This document shows positions 54,742 to 63,127 of a stretch of 64,000 bases of DNA, in pieces. The stretch is taken from contig NZ_CP036295.1 of assembly GCF_004801255.1 (NCBI RefSeq), forward strand, positions 495,001 through 559,000. The letters are read 5' to 3'. This DNA is from Desulfovibrio desulfuricans (GTDB lineage Bacteria > Desulfobacterota > Desulfovibrionia > Desulfovibrionales > Desulfovibrionaceae). The position numbers and the translations under genes are program-made. The first letter of the stretch is position 1; every line of letters begins with the position of its first letter. Below the pieces are notes generated by a model. That model worked only from the letters and a program-made list of their open reading frames with translations, made no database searches and was not told the origin of the DNA.

Positions 54742-57700
54742 TTAACACACGGTGCCCGTGGCTTGCTGGTAGATGCTCTGCCCCGCCCCAAAGTAGTTTT
54801 CATAGATGTGCGCGTAGGTCTTCACCCGTTTGTCCTTTTTCAGGTCGGGCGTGTAGACTGTCGGCAGCTTGATGTAGAAGTCCCGGATGGTTCGCTCAAC
54901 GTCAGCCTTGGTCTGGGCCTTCAGTCGCCAATCCAGCACCAGCTTTTCGGCTTTCAGTTTGGCCAAAAGCTCCTTGGCCACCTTTTTGACCTCGCCTTTT
55001 TCTTTGTCGCTCAGTTCCGGCTCGGGCTGCGTCAGCAGGTCGAAGATGGCCAGCTCCTCCTCGGTGAGGTTTTCCCGGTGTGCCCGTTGTTCCTCTTGCG
55101 TCAGGTTCTGGGCAAAATCCATCAAATCCTTGAAAAAGGCTTCGAGGTTGTGGCTGGAGGCGTTGTAGCTGTCGATCAGCTTCTTGAACGTCTCCATGAA
55201 GTCGATCCGTCCCTTGTTCTCCCGGACCATCTTCTCCAGTTTTTTCTCAATCTGCCCCTTGAGCTTTTCGGTCTCGGTAGCTTTTTTACCCAGCGCAAAC
55301 TTCTGCTGAAGAGCGGCAAAATCGATCTGCGAGAGGTCGATCAGGGCTTCAGCCGCCGGGCGGTCCCCGATGCGGTAGCCTTCGGTTGCAATGGAGTCAT
55401 CCAGCAGGGCATCCAGGTCGCTCATCACCCCGGAGATGTCCGGCGCAGGGCGCAGCGCCTTGATCATTGCCCCGAGGTAAGACACCAGAACAGACATGGG
55501 GGCGTAAGCATTGGCCTCGGCATCGGGAAGGATCGCCTTGAAGGTTCTAGCCACCTGACCGGCCAGGAGCAGGTATGCCTTGACCGTGTCTTCCCCGGCT
55601 TCAAGGATCACGTCCATGGCCTTTTGCAGGGCCTCCAGGCGTTTTTCCGGCGGAGTGTTTACGACCCCCGTCAGATCGATTCCGAGGGCCCCACAGAACG
55701 ATTGTGCTTGCTTGAGCAGCTCCTTCAGTTGCGCCACCAGAGCCGCCTTGTCCTTGATGGGCATTTGCCCCGGCTGATTGGGCTTGGCGTAGATGCGCAG
55801 GGCATCCTGAAGGTTGCGGAAAATACCCACATAATCGACAATCAGACCGGCGCTCTTGCCCGGCGCCACACGGTTGGCCCGAGCAATGGTCTGCATCAGG
55901 GTGTGGTTCCGCATTGGCTTGTCGAGGTACAGGGTCGAGCAGGTCGGCACGTCAAAGCCGGTAATCCACATGGCGCAGACGAAGACCAGACGCAGAGAAC
56001 TGTCGGGGTCCTTGAACTTTTCGTCCAGATCCTCGCTGAGCATCCGCTGACGGTGCGGAACGATATTTAGCCCCCTGGCCTTGAGGTCTTCAACTTCGTT
56101 CTGGCCTTGCGACACAATCACGGCCATATCGGTGCTCTGCATGACCATGATTTTTTCGGCGAGCACTTCTCTGGCGTCCCCGGCGGCTGTCTTCAGCTGC
56201 TTGCGCAGATCAGCCAGCTGTTGCTTCCAGAGGGCTTGCACCTTGTCGTACATCCGTACAGCCGTGGCCTTGTCGATGCAGACCATCATGGCCTTGCCAC
56301 GATAGCCTCGACCGAGAAAATGCTTCACCAGATCGGCGGCGATGGTCTCCAGCCGCTCATTGCGGGTAATCAGGTGGTACTCGCGGGCAAATTCCCGCTC
56401 CAGCTTCTTTTCCTGGGCCTCGTCAAGCTCGGCTTTTTCGAGGAGGTTCTCGATGTCCCTGTTCAGGTTTTCGTTGGTGATCTGCAGTTCCGGCGTCCGG
56501 TTTTCGTAGTAGAGCGGCACCGTGGCCCCATCCTCGATGGATCGGGCAAAGTCATAGACCGAGACGTAGTCGCCAAATACTTCGCGGGTTCGTTCTTCCT
56601 CCCCGGCAATCAGCGGCGTTCCGGTAAAGCCGAGAAAGGCGGCATTGGGCAGGGCATTGCGCATGTTCAGCGCGAAGATGTCGTACTGGCTGCGGTGGGC
56701 CTCGTCGGTGATCACGATAATGTCGCTGCGGTCCGATATCTGCGGGTAAGCCACGCCCTTGTCCGTGTGGAACTTCTGTATCAGGCTAAAGACGTAGCGG
56801 TGATCCTGCGACAGCAGCAACTTCAGGTTTTCCCCGCTGCTGGCCTGCACTTCCGCCCCCGTGATCGCGCCGGTTGCCGTGAAGGTCTTGTAGATTTGAT
56901 CGTCCAGTTCGGAGCGGTCGGTAACGATCACAAAGGTCCACTTGCCGGGCAGGGTGCGCAGAATCTTCTGGGTGAAGAACACCATGGAAATGCTCTTGCC
57001 GCTCCCCTGCGTGTGCCAGAAGACGCCAAGCTTCTTGGCTGCTTCCACATCTCCGGATTTTCGCAGCGTGATCATCTGGGCAATGGCCCTGTTTACGCCC
57101 AGGTACTGGTGGTTTTTGGCCATCTTTTTGATCAGGCCGCCGCGCGCCAGCTCGAACAGGGTGAAGTTTTCCACAATGTCGAGCAGCCGCCGTTTGTCGC
57201 AGAGACCGCGAATGGCGGTCTCAAGGCTGGTGGAACCGGCCTCTGTTTCATCGTCGATCCGCCGCCATTCAAAAAAATGTTCCCAGGGGCTGGTCAGGGT
57301 GCCCACACGGGTCTGCGAGCCGTTGGACAGCAGGATGAAGGCATTGGGGTGGAAGAGCTGCGGGATGCTCTGGCCCTTGTAGTCCTTCAGGTTGTCGTCG
57401 TAGGCAGACTTCAGGGGAACGTGCGGGCCCTTCAGTTCGATGAAGATCAGGGGTATGCCGTTGACAAAGCCGAGCAGGTCGCAGCGGCGCTTGTACATCT
57501 CGCCCGATACCCACATCTGCTGTGCAAGAAAAAAATCGTTGTTTTCAGGGTTGCTCCAGTCGATGACAGAAAGTTCAACCGTCTGCGGGTTGCCTTTGTC
57601 GTCGGTAAGCACAACCTTCACCCGGTCCCGCAGCAGCTTGTAGAAGGCCTGGTTGGCGTTGACGGGAATCTGCTTCGAGCGATCCTCCGTCAGTTGCTCG

Positions 57701-57948
57701 ATGGCCTGATCATAGGCAGTGGCCGGGTAACCGGGATTGATGCGTTCCAGCGCCTTGCGAAGCCGGGGTACAAGGATGACCCCGGCGGCAGACGTGCGGC
57801 CTTCCGTGCCATCCGGCCCGAAGGTCTCGTTGTAGAGGTTGGCCGTCTCCCAGCCAAGGGATGCAAAACAGCTGATCGCGTGTAGCTCGACCAGGGGGAG
57901 TTCCCCGTAGGAGGCGGATACTTGCTTGGCTGTGAGAGCGCTAGTCAT
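54742..57948 (-). CDS. hsdR: Type I restriction enzyme, R subunit
   Basis: A 1068-aa motor and nuclease subunit. The N-terminal nuclease region has LIFIELKG (PD-(D/E)xK core with an upstream acidic residue). SF2 translocase motifs follow: Walker A TQGSGKS near 313, DEAH in VITDEAHRSQYD, GFTGTPL, and the motif VI region QTIARANRVAPG. The C-terminal about 300 residues are helical and bind the methylase core. With HsdM2-HsdS it cleaves unmethylated DNA at a distance from the target. It overlaps hsdS by 4 nt (ATGA). Complete and uninterrupted. Confidence 0.96.
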   Translation of the reverse strand: MTSALTAKQVSASYGELPLVELHAISCFASLGWETANLYNETFGPDGTEGRTSAAGVILVPRLRKALERINPGYPATAYDQAIEQLTEDRSKQIPVNANQAFYKLLRDRVKVVLTDDKGNPQTVELSVIDWSNPENNDFFLAQQMWVSGEMYKRRCDLLGFVNGIPLIFIELKGPHVPLKSAYDDNLKDYKGQSIPQLFHPNAFILLSNGSQTRVGTLTSPWEHFFEWRRIDDETEAGSTSLETAIRGLCDKRRLLDIVENFTLFELARGGLIKKMAKNHQYLGVNRAIAQMITLRKSGDVEAAKKLGVFWHTQGSGKSISMVFFTQKILRTLPGKWTFVIVTDRSELDDQIYKTFTATGAITGAEVQASSGENLKLLLSQDHRYVFSLIQKFHTDKGVAYPQISDRSDIIVITDEAHRSQYDIFALNMRNALPNAAFLGFTGTPLIAGEEERTREVFGDYVSVYDFARSIEDGATVPLYYENRTPELQITNENLNRDIENLLEKAELDEAQEKKLEREFAREYHLITRNERLETIAADLVKHFLGRGYRGKAMMVCIDKATAVRMYDKVQALWKQQLADLRKQLKTAAGDAREVLAEKIMVMQSTDMAVIVSQGQNEVEDLKARGLNIVPHRQRMLSEDLDEKFKDPDSSLRLVFVCAMWITGFDVPTCSTLYLDKPMRNHTLMQTIARANRVAPGKSAGLIVDYVGIFRNLQDALRIYAKPNQPGQMPIKDKAALVAQLKELLKQAQSFCGALGIDLTGVVNTPPEKRLEALQKAMDVILEAGEDTVKAYLLLAGQVARTFKAILPDAEANAYAPMSVLVSYLGAMIKALRPAPDISGVMSDLDALLDDSIATEGYRIGDRPAAEALIDLSQIDFAALQQKFALGKKATETEKLKGQIEKKLEKMVRENKGRIDFMETFKKLIDSYNASSHNLEAFFKDLMDFAQNLTQEEQRAHRENLTEEELAIFDLLTQPEPELSDKEKGEVKKVAKELLAKLKAEKLVLDWRLKAQTKADVERTIRDFYIKLPTVYTPDLKKDKRVKTYAHIYENYFGAGQSIYQQATGTVC

Positions 57949-59210
57949 GCCGTGATGACCTCCTCAGGTTCGGGCAGGGTGGAAACGTCGATTTCGCCGG
58001 AGATGAGCTTTGGGAGCAGGAGGTCGCGGGTGGCGCGGAGGTTGGCGTTGGTTCGTTGAAGCACTGATGACAGTTCAAGGAGAGGGGTAACTGTCGCAGT
58101 GAAACGAGGGAGCAGCGAATGGTCGCTTGGAACCAACATTGGGAATTGCCTCACCACTATCTGGTTAATATTTTGTTGGGCGGCCCCTGCACGTAAATCA
58201 ATGAGTTCCTGCCGACGAACTTGCAGCGTCAAGTATGCGTAAGTTGTTCCGAAGTTTTCTAACCTGGGGATAACTGCACAACAAGCTTGATTCGTTGCAG
58301 CTGCTACACCAAGGATACCTAGTTGGCCTATCGTTGCTCCATACATTGCCACTAGGACTGTCCCTGTAGGAAATATCTTGGCTGATGAGTTGGCTAATCC
58401 AATCTCCGTAATTTTTTCAGAGGTCTCAAAAATCCAGTTGTTTTGAAGCTCTTGTGTCTTCACCCAGTGGATATTGCCACCAAAATATTCGGCTCGCTGG
58501 CGACTTGGAGTGCCTCCTGATGCGGTCTTGTAGAGTTCATCAAGCCTACAAAGTGACCAACCCTCCGGGATCAACCCAAGCTCAGACTCCACCATCTTTA
58601 CCTGTTCATGCCCCGGAAAACGGAAGCGGACAAACCACTCCTCATAGATTCGCCGGGCCATTTCCTCAAGTATGGCAATTCGCCGCGTGTTGTTCTCGAT
58701 CAGCTCGTCGTAGGCGGACAGGATAGAGGCGATACGGCGCTGGGTCGGGATCGGAGGTACACCAATTTTGAATTGCTTAATCGTTGTTCCGTTGAGGTTT
58801 CTTTGTGCTCCTGCAATTGTAAGTTTGAGTATTGCTGGACGAAAATAGATCAACGAATACAGAAGGAATTTAGCATCGCATTTTGAAGAGTCTGCGAGCA
58901 TTGCGCAGCAAGCTTGGTTGGTTGCGCAGGGTTTACGTAACAATCCCACGCTACCCATTGTCTTGCCGTCTCCATACATAGCAAATAAGACTGTGTCATT
59001 GGGAAACAATTTGGCAGATGATTCACGAAGTGCAACTTCGGTGATCTGCTCCTGGATGGAGTCGATATACCAATCCTTCAGCTCACCAGTCTTAATCCAA
59101 GGGATTGTGCCGTTTTTGTAGTAAGCTGGATTTGAGCGTGAGGGAGTGCCGCCACTCGTAACGCTAGTACAGAGCGAATCAATCGTGGCAAGGGGCCAAC
59201 GAGTTTCCAC
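57945..59210 (-). CDS. hsdS: Type I restriction-modification specificity subunit
   Basis: A 421-aa DNA-recognition subunit with two target-recognition domains in tandem. Each has the family end block (first: GSVGLLRKPCATNQACCAML; second: GQLGILGVAAATNQACCAV), and they are separated by the central conserved helix (IASILSAYDELIENNTRRIAILEEMA). The target sequence cannot be read from the protein. A GTG at 59210, just after the hsdM stop, is the start; the TRD-coding DNA is lower in GC than its flanks, as usual for exchanged TRDs. Confidence 0.95.
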   Translation of the reverse strand: METRWPLATIDSLCTSVTSGGTPSRSNPAYYKNGTIPWIKTGELKDWYIDSIQEQITEVALRESSAKLFPNDTVLFAMYGDGKTMGSVGLLRKPCATNQACCAMLADSSKCDAKFLLYSLIYFRPAILKLTIAGAQRNLNGTTIKQFKIGVPPIPTQRRIASILSAYDELIENNTRRIAILEEMARRIYEEWFVRFRFPGHEQVKMVESELGLIPEGWSLCRLDELYKTASGGTPSRQRAEYFGGNIHWVKTQELQNNWIFETSEKITEIGLANSSAKIFPTGTVLVAMYGATIGQLGILGVAAATNQACCAVIPRLENFGTTYAYLTLQVRRQELIDLRAGAAQQNINQIVVRQFPMLVPSDHSLLPRFTATVTPLLELSSVLQRTNANLRATRDLLLPKLISGEIDVSTLPEPEEVITA

Positions 59211-59211
59211 T

Positions 59212-60759
59212 TTAGCTTGCCCCCATCAACTTTGTCAGATTACTAGAGAGCAACTTCTCCAACTCTCTCGCCTCATTATTAAGCCCTTCAAACTCCTCAT
59301 TCAATTCTTCAAGGCGTTCTACGAAATCAAAATCTTCTATTGCCCGATTCGCCACCCCCACATACCGCCCCGGATTCAGGCTCCATCCTTGGCCTTCAAT
59401 GTCGGCCAGCGTCGCCACCTTGCACATGCCGGCGATGTCTTGATAGGCCCCCTCGGGGAAATGCTGCTGGAGCATTTCCTGGCTCCCCGCGCACGTTTCG
59501 ACCGCCTCTCCACGCCATAGACGCACGATGTTGGAGAGAAACTCGATCTGCTCGGGCAGAAACTCGCGGATTGCCTTGCTGACCTGCCGATAGATGCTCC
59601 GTGCGTCAATGAACAGCACCTGGTCCTTGCGCTCGCCCTTGGTCTTGCCCTTGTCGAAGAACCACAGGGTACACGGCAGGGTCACGGTGTAGAAGAAGTT
59701 GGGACCGACCGATACGATCACATCCACGCCGCCGCTCTGGATCAGCTTTTTGCGGATTTCCAGTTCCGCTCCCCGTGCGTCCCCCGCCGAGTTCGCCATG
59801 ACAAAGCCGGCGCGGCCCGTCTTGTTCAGGGCGGTGTAGAAAAGCTGAATCCATAGGTAGTTGGCGTTGTCAGGGGTCGGGATGCCAAAGGGGAACCTTG
59901 GGTCATCCTTCACACGCTTCTTATCGACGCCCGAGACATTGAAGGGCGGGTTGGCCATGACGAAATCGGACCTGCCGAGGGCCTTGTGCGGGTCTTCGTA
60001 GTAGGAGTTGGATTCCCGGATGTCCCCCGAGAGGCCATGCACCGCAAGGTTCATTTTGGCGAGCTTCACCGTGTCGTTGGCCTTCTCGGCGCCAAAGACG
60101 GTGAGTTGTTCGCTGGCGCGTTTGTTGCGGCGCTGCACGAAGGCGGCGCTCTGAACAAACATACCCCCGGAACCGCAGGCCGGATCAAATATTTTGCCGT
60201 GGAAGGGCTCGATGATTTCGACGATCAGTTGAACAATACTGGTCGGGGTGTAGAACACGCCGCCCTTCTGGCCTTCAGCCATTGCGAACTTGCCGAGGAA
60301 GTACTCGTAAATTTTGCCAAAGGCGTCCCCTTCGATCTCCCCGAGGCTGTTCATCAGGCGCAGCAATTCGATCAGGACGGGGTTGGGGAGCTTGCCGTAG
60401 GAGCGGGGCAGCACGCCCTTCAGTTCTTCGTTTTCCTGCTCAACAGCCGCCATGGCCTCATTGATGGCTTTGCCTACGTCTTGCCCTTCGGCCAGGTTGA
60501 GCAGGTAGGAAAAGCGGGCATTGGCAGACAGGTAGAGTGCGCCCTCCGCCTGATAGTCGAACTTCTCGATCTCGGCAGCGTCCAGCCCTTTCGCGATTAA
60601 CGCGGCCTCAGCTTCCAGAAATTTTCTTTCCGCGTAGCGCAGGAATATCAACCCCAAAACCGGATTGGAAAATTCGGAGGGCTTCAGCCCGGTGTTAGCC
60701 CACAACTGGTCGGCGGCAGCCCAGAGGCGGGATTCAATTTGATTAAAGTCGATAGTCAT
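59212..60759 (-). CDS. hsdM: Type I restriction-modification methylase subunit
   Basis: A 515-aa N6-adenine DNA methylase. It has the N-terminal helical HsdM_N part ([18 protein letters not shown]), the SAM-binding [14 protein letters not shown] and the catalytic NPPF in [10 protein letters not shown]. The C-terminal coiled helix meets HsdS. It is the first gene of hsdM-hsdS-hsdR; hsdS starts 1 nt beyond its stop. No clear ribosome-binding site is seen before ATG 60759. Confidence 0.96.
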   Translation of the reverse strand: MTIDFNQIESRLWAAADQLWANTGLKPSEFSNPVLGLIFLRYAERKFLEAEAALIAKGLDAAEIEKFDYQAEGALYLSANARFSYLLNLAEGQDVGKAINEAMAAVEQENEELKGVLPRSYGKLPNPVLIELLRLMNSLGEIEGDAFGKIYEYFLGKFAMAEGQKGGVFYTPTSIVQLIVEIIEPFHGKIFDPACGSGGMFVQSAAFVQRRNKRASEQLTVFGAEKANDTVKLAKMNLAVHGLSGDIRESNSYYEDPHKALGRSDFVMANPPFNVSGVDKKRVKDDPRFPFGIPTPDNANYLWIQLFYTALNKTGRAGFVMANSAGDARGAELEIRKKLIQSGGVDVIVSVGPNFFYTVTLPCTLWFFDKGKTKGERKDQVLFIDARSIYRQVSKAIREFLPEQIEFLSNIVRLWRGEAVETCAGSQEMLQQHFPEGAYQDIAGMCKVATLADIEGQGWSLNPGRYVGVANRAIEDFDFVERLEELNEEFEGLNNEARELEKLLSSNLTKLMGAS

Positions 60760-61040
60760 TTTGGGCAGATAACTTTTGTAAAGGTGTTTAGGTGAGTCAA
60801 TGGGTTGCCGACGAAGTTAGCAGTGAGGAGGGGGCCGGGGCAAGCCAATACGTCGACAAAAATTGATCCGAAACTGGCTGGAGCGCGGCGTGATATGCCT
60901 GAATTGGTATATGGGCGCTATATCCGCCAGCGCTGCCGATGGGCGACAGGCTGCCACGTTTTGCCGCTTTGCACATTACCCCTGCTTACCCCTCCATAAC
61001 CTGAAATAGCGGGGCAGGGGCGGGATAAAACGCATATAAA
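60760..61040. other. Intergenic region upstream of hsdM
   Basis: About 280 nt holding the hsdM promoter on the minus strand. No gene is supported; the 64-codon frame 60805-60999 is not protein-like. Confidence 0.45.
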
Positions 61041-61041
61041 C

Positions 61042-61070
61042 AGAAAAAGCCCTCGCGGCTATTAGCTGCA
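61042..61070 (-). terminator. tRNA-Asn-type terminator
   Basis: AAGCCCT (near 61043) pairs with AGGGCTT (near 61064). On the minus strand the stem is followed by TTTTTCTG. It lies 16 nt beyond the end of the tRNA-Asn fragment, in the position of a normal tRNA terminator, which marks this side as the original chromosomal flank. Confidence 0.75.
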
Positions 61071-61085
61071 AGGGCTTGATTTCTT

Positions 61086-61132
61086 TGGCTCCCCGAGACG
61101 GACTTGAACCGCCAACCTAGTGATTAACAGTC
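61086..61132 (-). repeat. 3' fragment of tRNA-Asn(GUU), attachment-site scar
   Basis: On the minus strand these 47 nt read from GACTGTTAATC (anticodon stem-loop, GTT) through the T-arm GGTTCAAGTCC to GGGGAGCCA, the 3' end of tRNA-Asn. The sequence before it (61133 upward) does not form a tRNA 5' half, so this is not a functional gene. Together with the tyrosine integrase 153 nt away it is best read as an att site; the element extends to higher coordinates. Confidence 0.85.
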
Positions 61133-61285
61133 GTGCGGTTTTATTTTCTTTGCTTTTCATCATGTTGCACTATTCTGATAATTCGGCTAGTTAGTATAGC
61201 ATTGTGTCGTAGGAATTTTCCTTAGTTTTCTTTTCGCGTGGTAGCCCGGTGGTAGCCCAGAAAATCCAGTAGGAGGTGCCCGAAA

Positions 61286-62506
61286 ATGAAGCTGACAAAA
61301 AAAAACATTGAGGCGCTGCAAGCCACAGGGAAGCGGTATGCCGTGTTTGATAAAGATGTAACAGGCTTTGCTGTACGGATTGGGGCCTCTGGCGATAAAT
61401 CTTTTTATCTGGTTTACAGGGCTGGAAAGGGGCGAGCGGCCACAAAAAGGTGGCTCCGTCTCGGAACATTTCCAACTATGTCAGTTGAGCAGGCTCGCAA
61501 TGTTGCCAAGCAGAGAGCCGCTCAAGTTGCCCTTGGAGAAGATCCTGCAGAGCTGATAAACGAGGATAAGATTGCACCAACAATACAAGTAGCCTTTACA
61601 TCTTTTTTTGAACAGCATGACACAAAAGTAAAAAATAGCACATCAGCTGCATACCACCGAATAGCAATGCAGTATATTTTCCCAGCCATGGGAAACATTA
61701 AAGTTGGAGCGGTCCAGTATCGACACGTCGCCTCTCTTCACTACGTGATGAAAGACACTCCGTACCAAGCGAATCGAATGGCGGCTCTGCTATCAAAGTT
61801 TTTTGGCTGGTGCGAAAAAAACGGATATCGAGATCGTGGAAGTAATCCTGTTGTTGGCCTTGAGAAGTATGAAGAAAAAAAACGCAAGGTCTTCATGGGG
61901 CGGGAAGAACTGGAAGCATTGGGGAATGCCTTCCTTGTAATGGAAGCTCATGGCTATGCAGATCCTAAAACGGGCAAAATAACGGCTTTTGACCCCACTA
62001 TTGCCGCCGCCCTTAAGCTAATGCTTTTTACTGGTGCGCGGTGCATGGAAGTGCTTACCCTCAAATGGGACTATGTTGACAATGATAGGGGAATTGCCAA
62101 CCTTCCAGACTCAAAGACAGGTGCAAAGGCGCTCCACCTCCCTCCGCCAGCACTCGCTGTGCTGGCCTCGCTCCCTCACATTAATGAATACTGTTTTCCG
62201 GGCAGGAGAGGAACTGGGCACATTGTAAACGTCAAAGATACATGGAGGCGACTTCTCGAAACTGCCCGGCTTACAGGCTGGCGTATTCATGATTTACGCC
62301 ACGCCTATGCCAGTTATGCCGCATGTTCTGGCAAGAGCCTGCCCGTTATCGGGGCCATCCTTGGACATACTCAGGCGGCGACAACAGCACGCTATGCTCA
62401 TCTCGCGGATAATCCCGTCGCCATTGCCGCAGCCGAAACAGCTGCGCAAATTCAGAAGGATTTTAGCGGCGGCAAAGTTCTGCCCTTCAAAAAGACCGCT
62501 GAGTAG
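61286..62506 (+). CDS. Tyrosine recombinase/integrase of an integrative element
   Basis: A 406-aa integrase. It has an N-terminal arm-binding DUF4102-like part (KNIEALQATGKRYAVFDKDVTGFAVRI), a SAM-like core-binding domain (about 95-190) and a catalytic domain with R (FTGARCMEV), HxxR (HDLRHAYAS), H (LGHTQAATTARY) and the nucleophile Tyr (ARYAHL). AGGAGG is 9 nt before ATG 61286. It lies beside the tRNA-Asn fragment and reads away from it. All catalytic residues are present, so it may be active. Confidence 0.95.
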   Translation: MKLTKKNIEALQATGKRYAVFDKDVTGFAVRIGASGDKSFYLVYRAGKGRAATKRWLRLGTFPTMSVEQARNVAKQRAAQVALGEDPAELINEDKIAPTIQVAFTSFFEQHDTKVKNSTSAAYHRIAMQYIFPAMGNIKVGAVQYRHVASLHYVMKDTPYQANRMAALLSKFFGWCEKNGYRDRGSNPVVGLEKYEEKKRKVFMGREELEALGNAFLVMEAHGYADPKTGKITAFDPTIAAALKLMLFTGARCMEVLTLKWDYVDNDRGIANLPDSKTGAKALHLPPPALAVLASLPHINEYCFPGRRGTGHIVNVKDTWRRLLETARLTGWRIHDLRHAYASYAACSGKSLPVIGAILGHTQAATTARYAHLADNPVAIAAAETAAQIQKDFSGGKVLPFKKTAE

Positions 62507-62758
62507 GCGCACCTCAAACTTTTATTGATATACAGTAATGTGTAGTTACACTATGCCCAAGCCACGACGGACAAGGTCTGTCAACCGGCTTGAATGACGC
62601 CCTGCGTGTGTGCATAGAAGCGGAAATGGGAACATTGCAACCGTAATTTTTTTGTCAGCATTTGCACACGTTCCTGTTGAAAAATGAGAACATTGAAATG
62701 CCTACAATCAGGGCGGGAACCATTTGGGGTTCCTGCCCTGCAATTAACCTGTAGTCCT
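62507..62758. other. Intergenic region between integrase and small-protein genes
   Basis: About 250 nt. GGGCGGGAACC (62711-62721) and GGTTCCTGCCC (about 62728-62738) form a near-perfect hairpin 20 nt beyond the small-protein stop and probably end that minus-strand transcript. Nothing else is recognised. Confidence 0.5.
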
Positions 62759-62920
62759 CTACCTGGCTTCGCTTTCAGGCAAGGCCAGCTTCTCCGGTCC
62801 TTCCATGGTATCGCCGCTACCGCTTGTCCTGTTTTCCAGCTCCACCGATACCGCCGCCGCAGTGAATACCCCTGCGATCCCTGCCAGTATGCCGCCTATA
62901 AATGCCCATTTACTGCTCAT
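62759..62920 (-). CDS. Small membrane protein (53 aa)
   Basis: MSSKWAFIGGILAGIAGVFT begins a protein with one glycine/alanine-rich membrane helix (about residues 5-24) and a hydrophilic C-terminus ending LPESEAR. AAGGAG lies 7 nt before ATG 62920, a strong ribosome-binding site. It has no family known to me. It follows the 23-aa gene by 32 nt and is probably co-transcribed with it and the vWA gene. Confidence 0.7.
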   Translation of the reverse strand: MSSKWAFIGGILAGIAGVFTAAAVSVELENRTSGSGDTMEGPEKLALPESEAR

Positions 62921-62952
62921 GTACTTTCTCCTTCTTGTTAGCCGAGTACAAG

Positions 62953-63024
62953 CTAATCATCCCAGTTATCTTTGATGGCCTGAAGCACCGCAATAACAAC
63001 AGGTATCCAGTTCAGGTAATTCAT
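62953..63024 (-). CDS. Tiny membrane peptide (23 aa)
   Basis: MNYLNWIPVVIAVLQAIKDN followed by WDD and stop. It has one short hydrophobic segment with aromatic and acidic ends. AGGGGGG lies 3-4 nt before ATG 63024, better than chance. The size resembles type I toxin or accessory membrane peptides, but no antisense RNA was identified. It stands between the vWA gene and the 53-aa gene on the same strand. Confidence 0.5.
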   Translation of the reverse strand: MNYLNWIPVVIAVLQAIKDNWDD

Positions 63025-63127
63025 TTACCCCCCTTCATTTAGCAGCGCTGGATGCGCCGCTTTTTGTTAAATAAGAAGAAACGAAATATTTCCGTTCGGT
63101 ACCAAAGGCTGAAATCGAGGGGAACCA

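Noticed and set aside
56107..57885. 592-codon plus-strand frame opposite hsdR
   Set aside because: It is antisense to hsdR, whose helicase and nuclease motifs are intact. No ribosome-binding site or family motif is seen.
61086..61132. Functional tRNA-Asn
   Set aside because: The 5' half (acceptor 5' strand and D-arm) is absent upstream on the minus strand.
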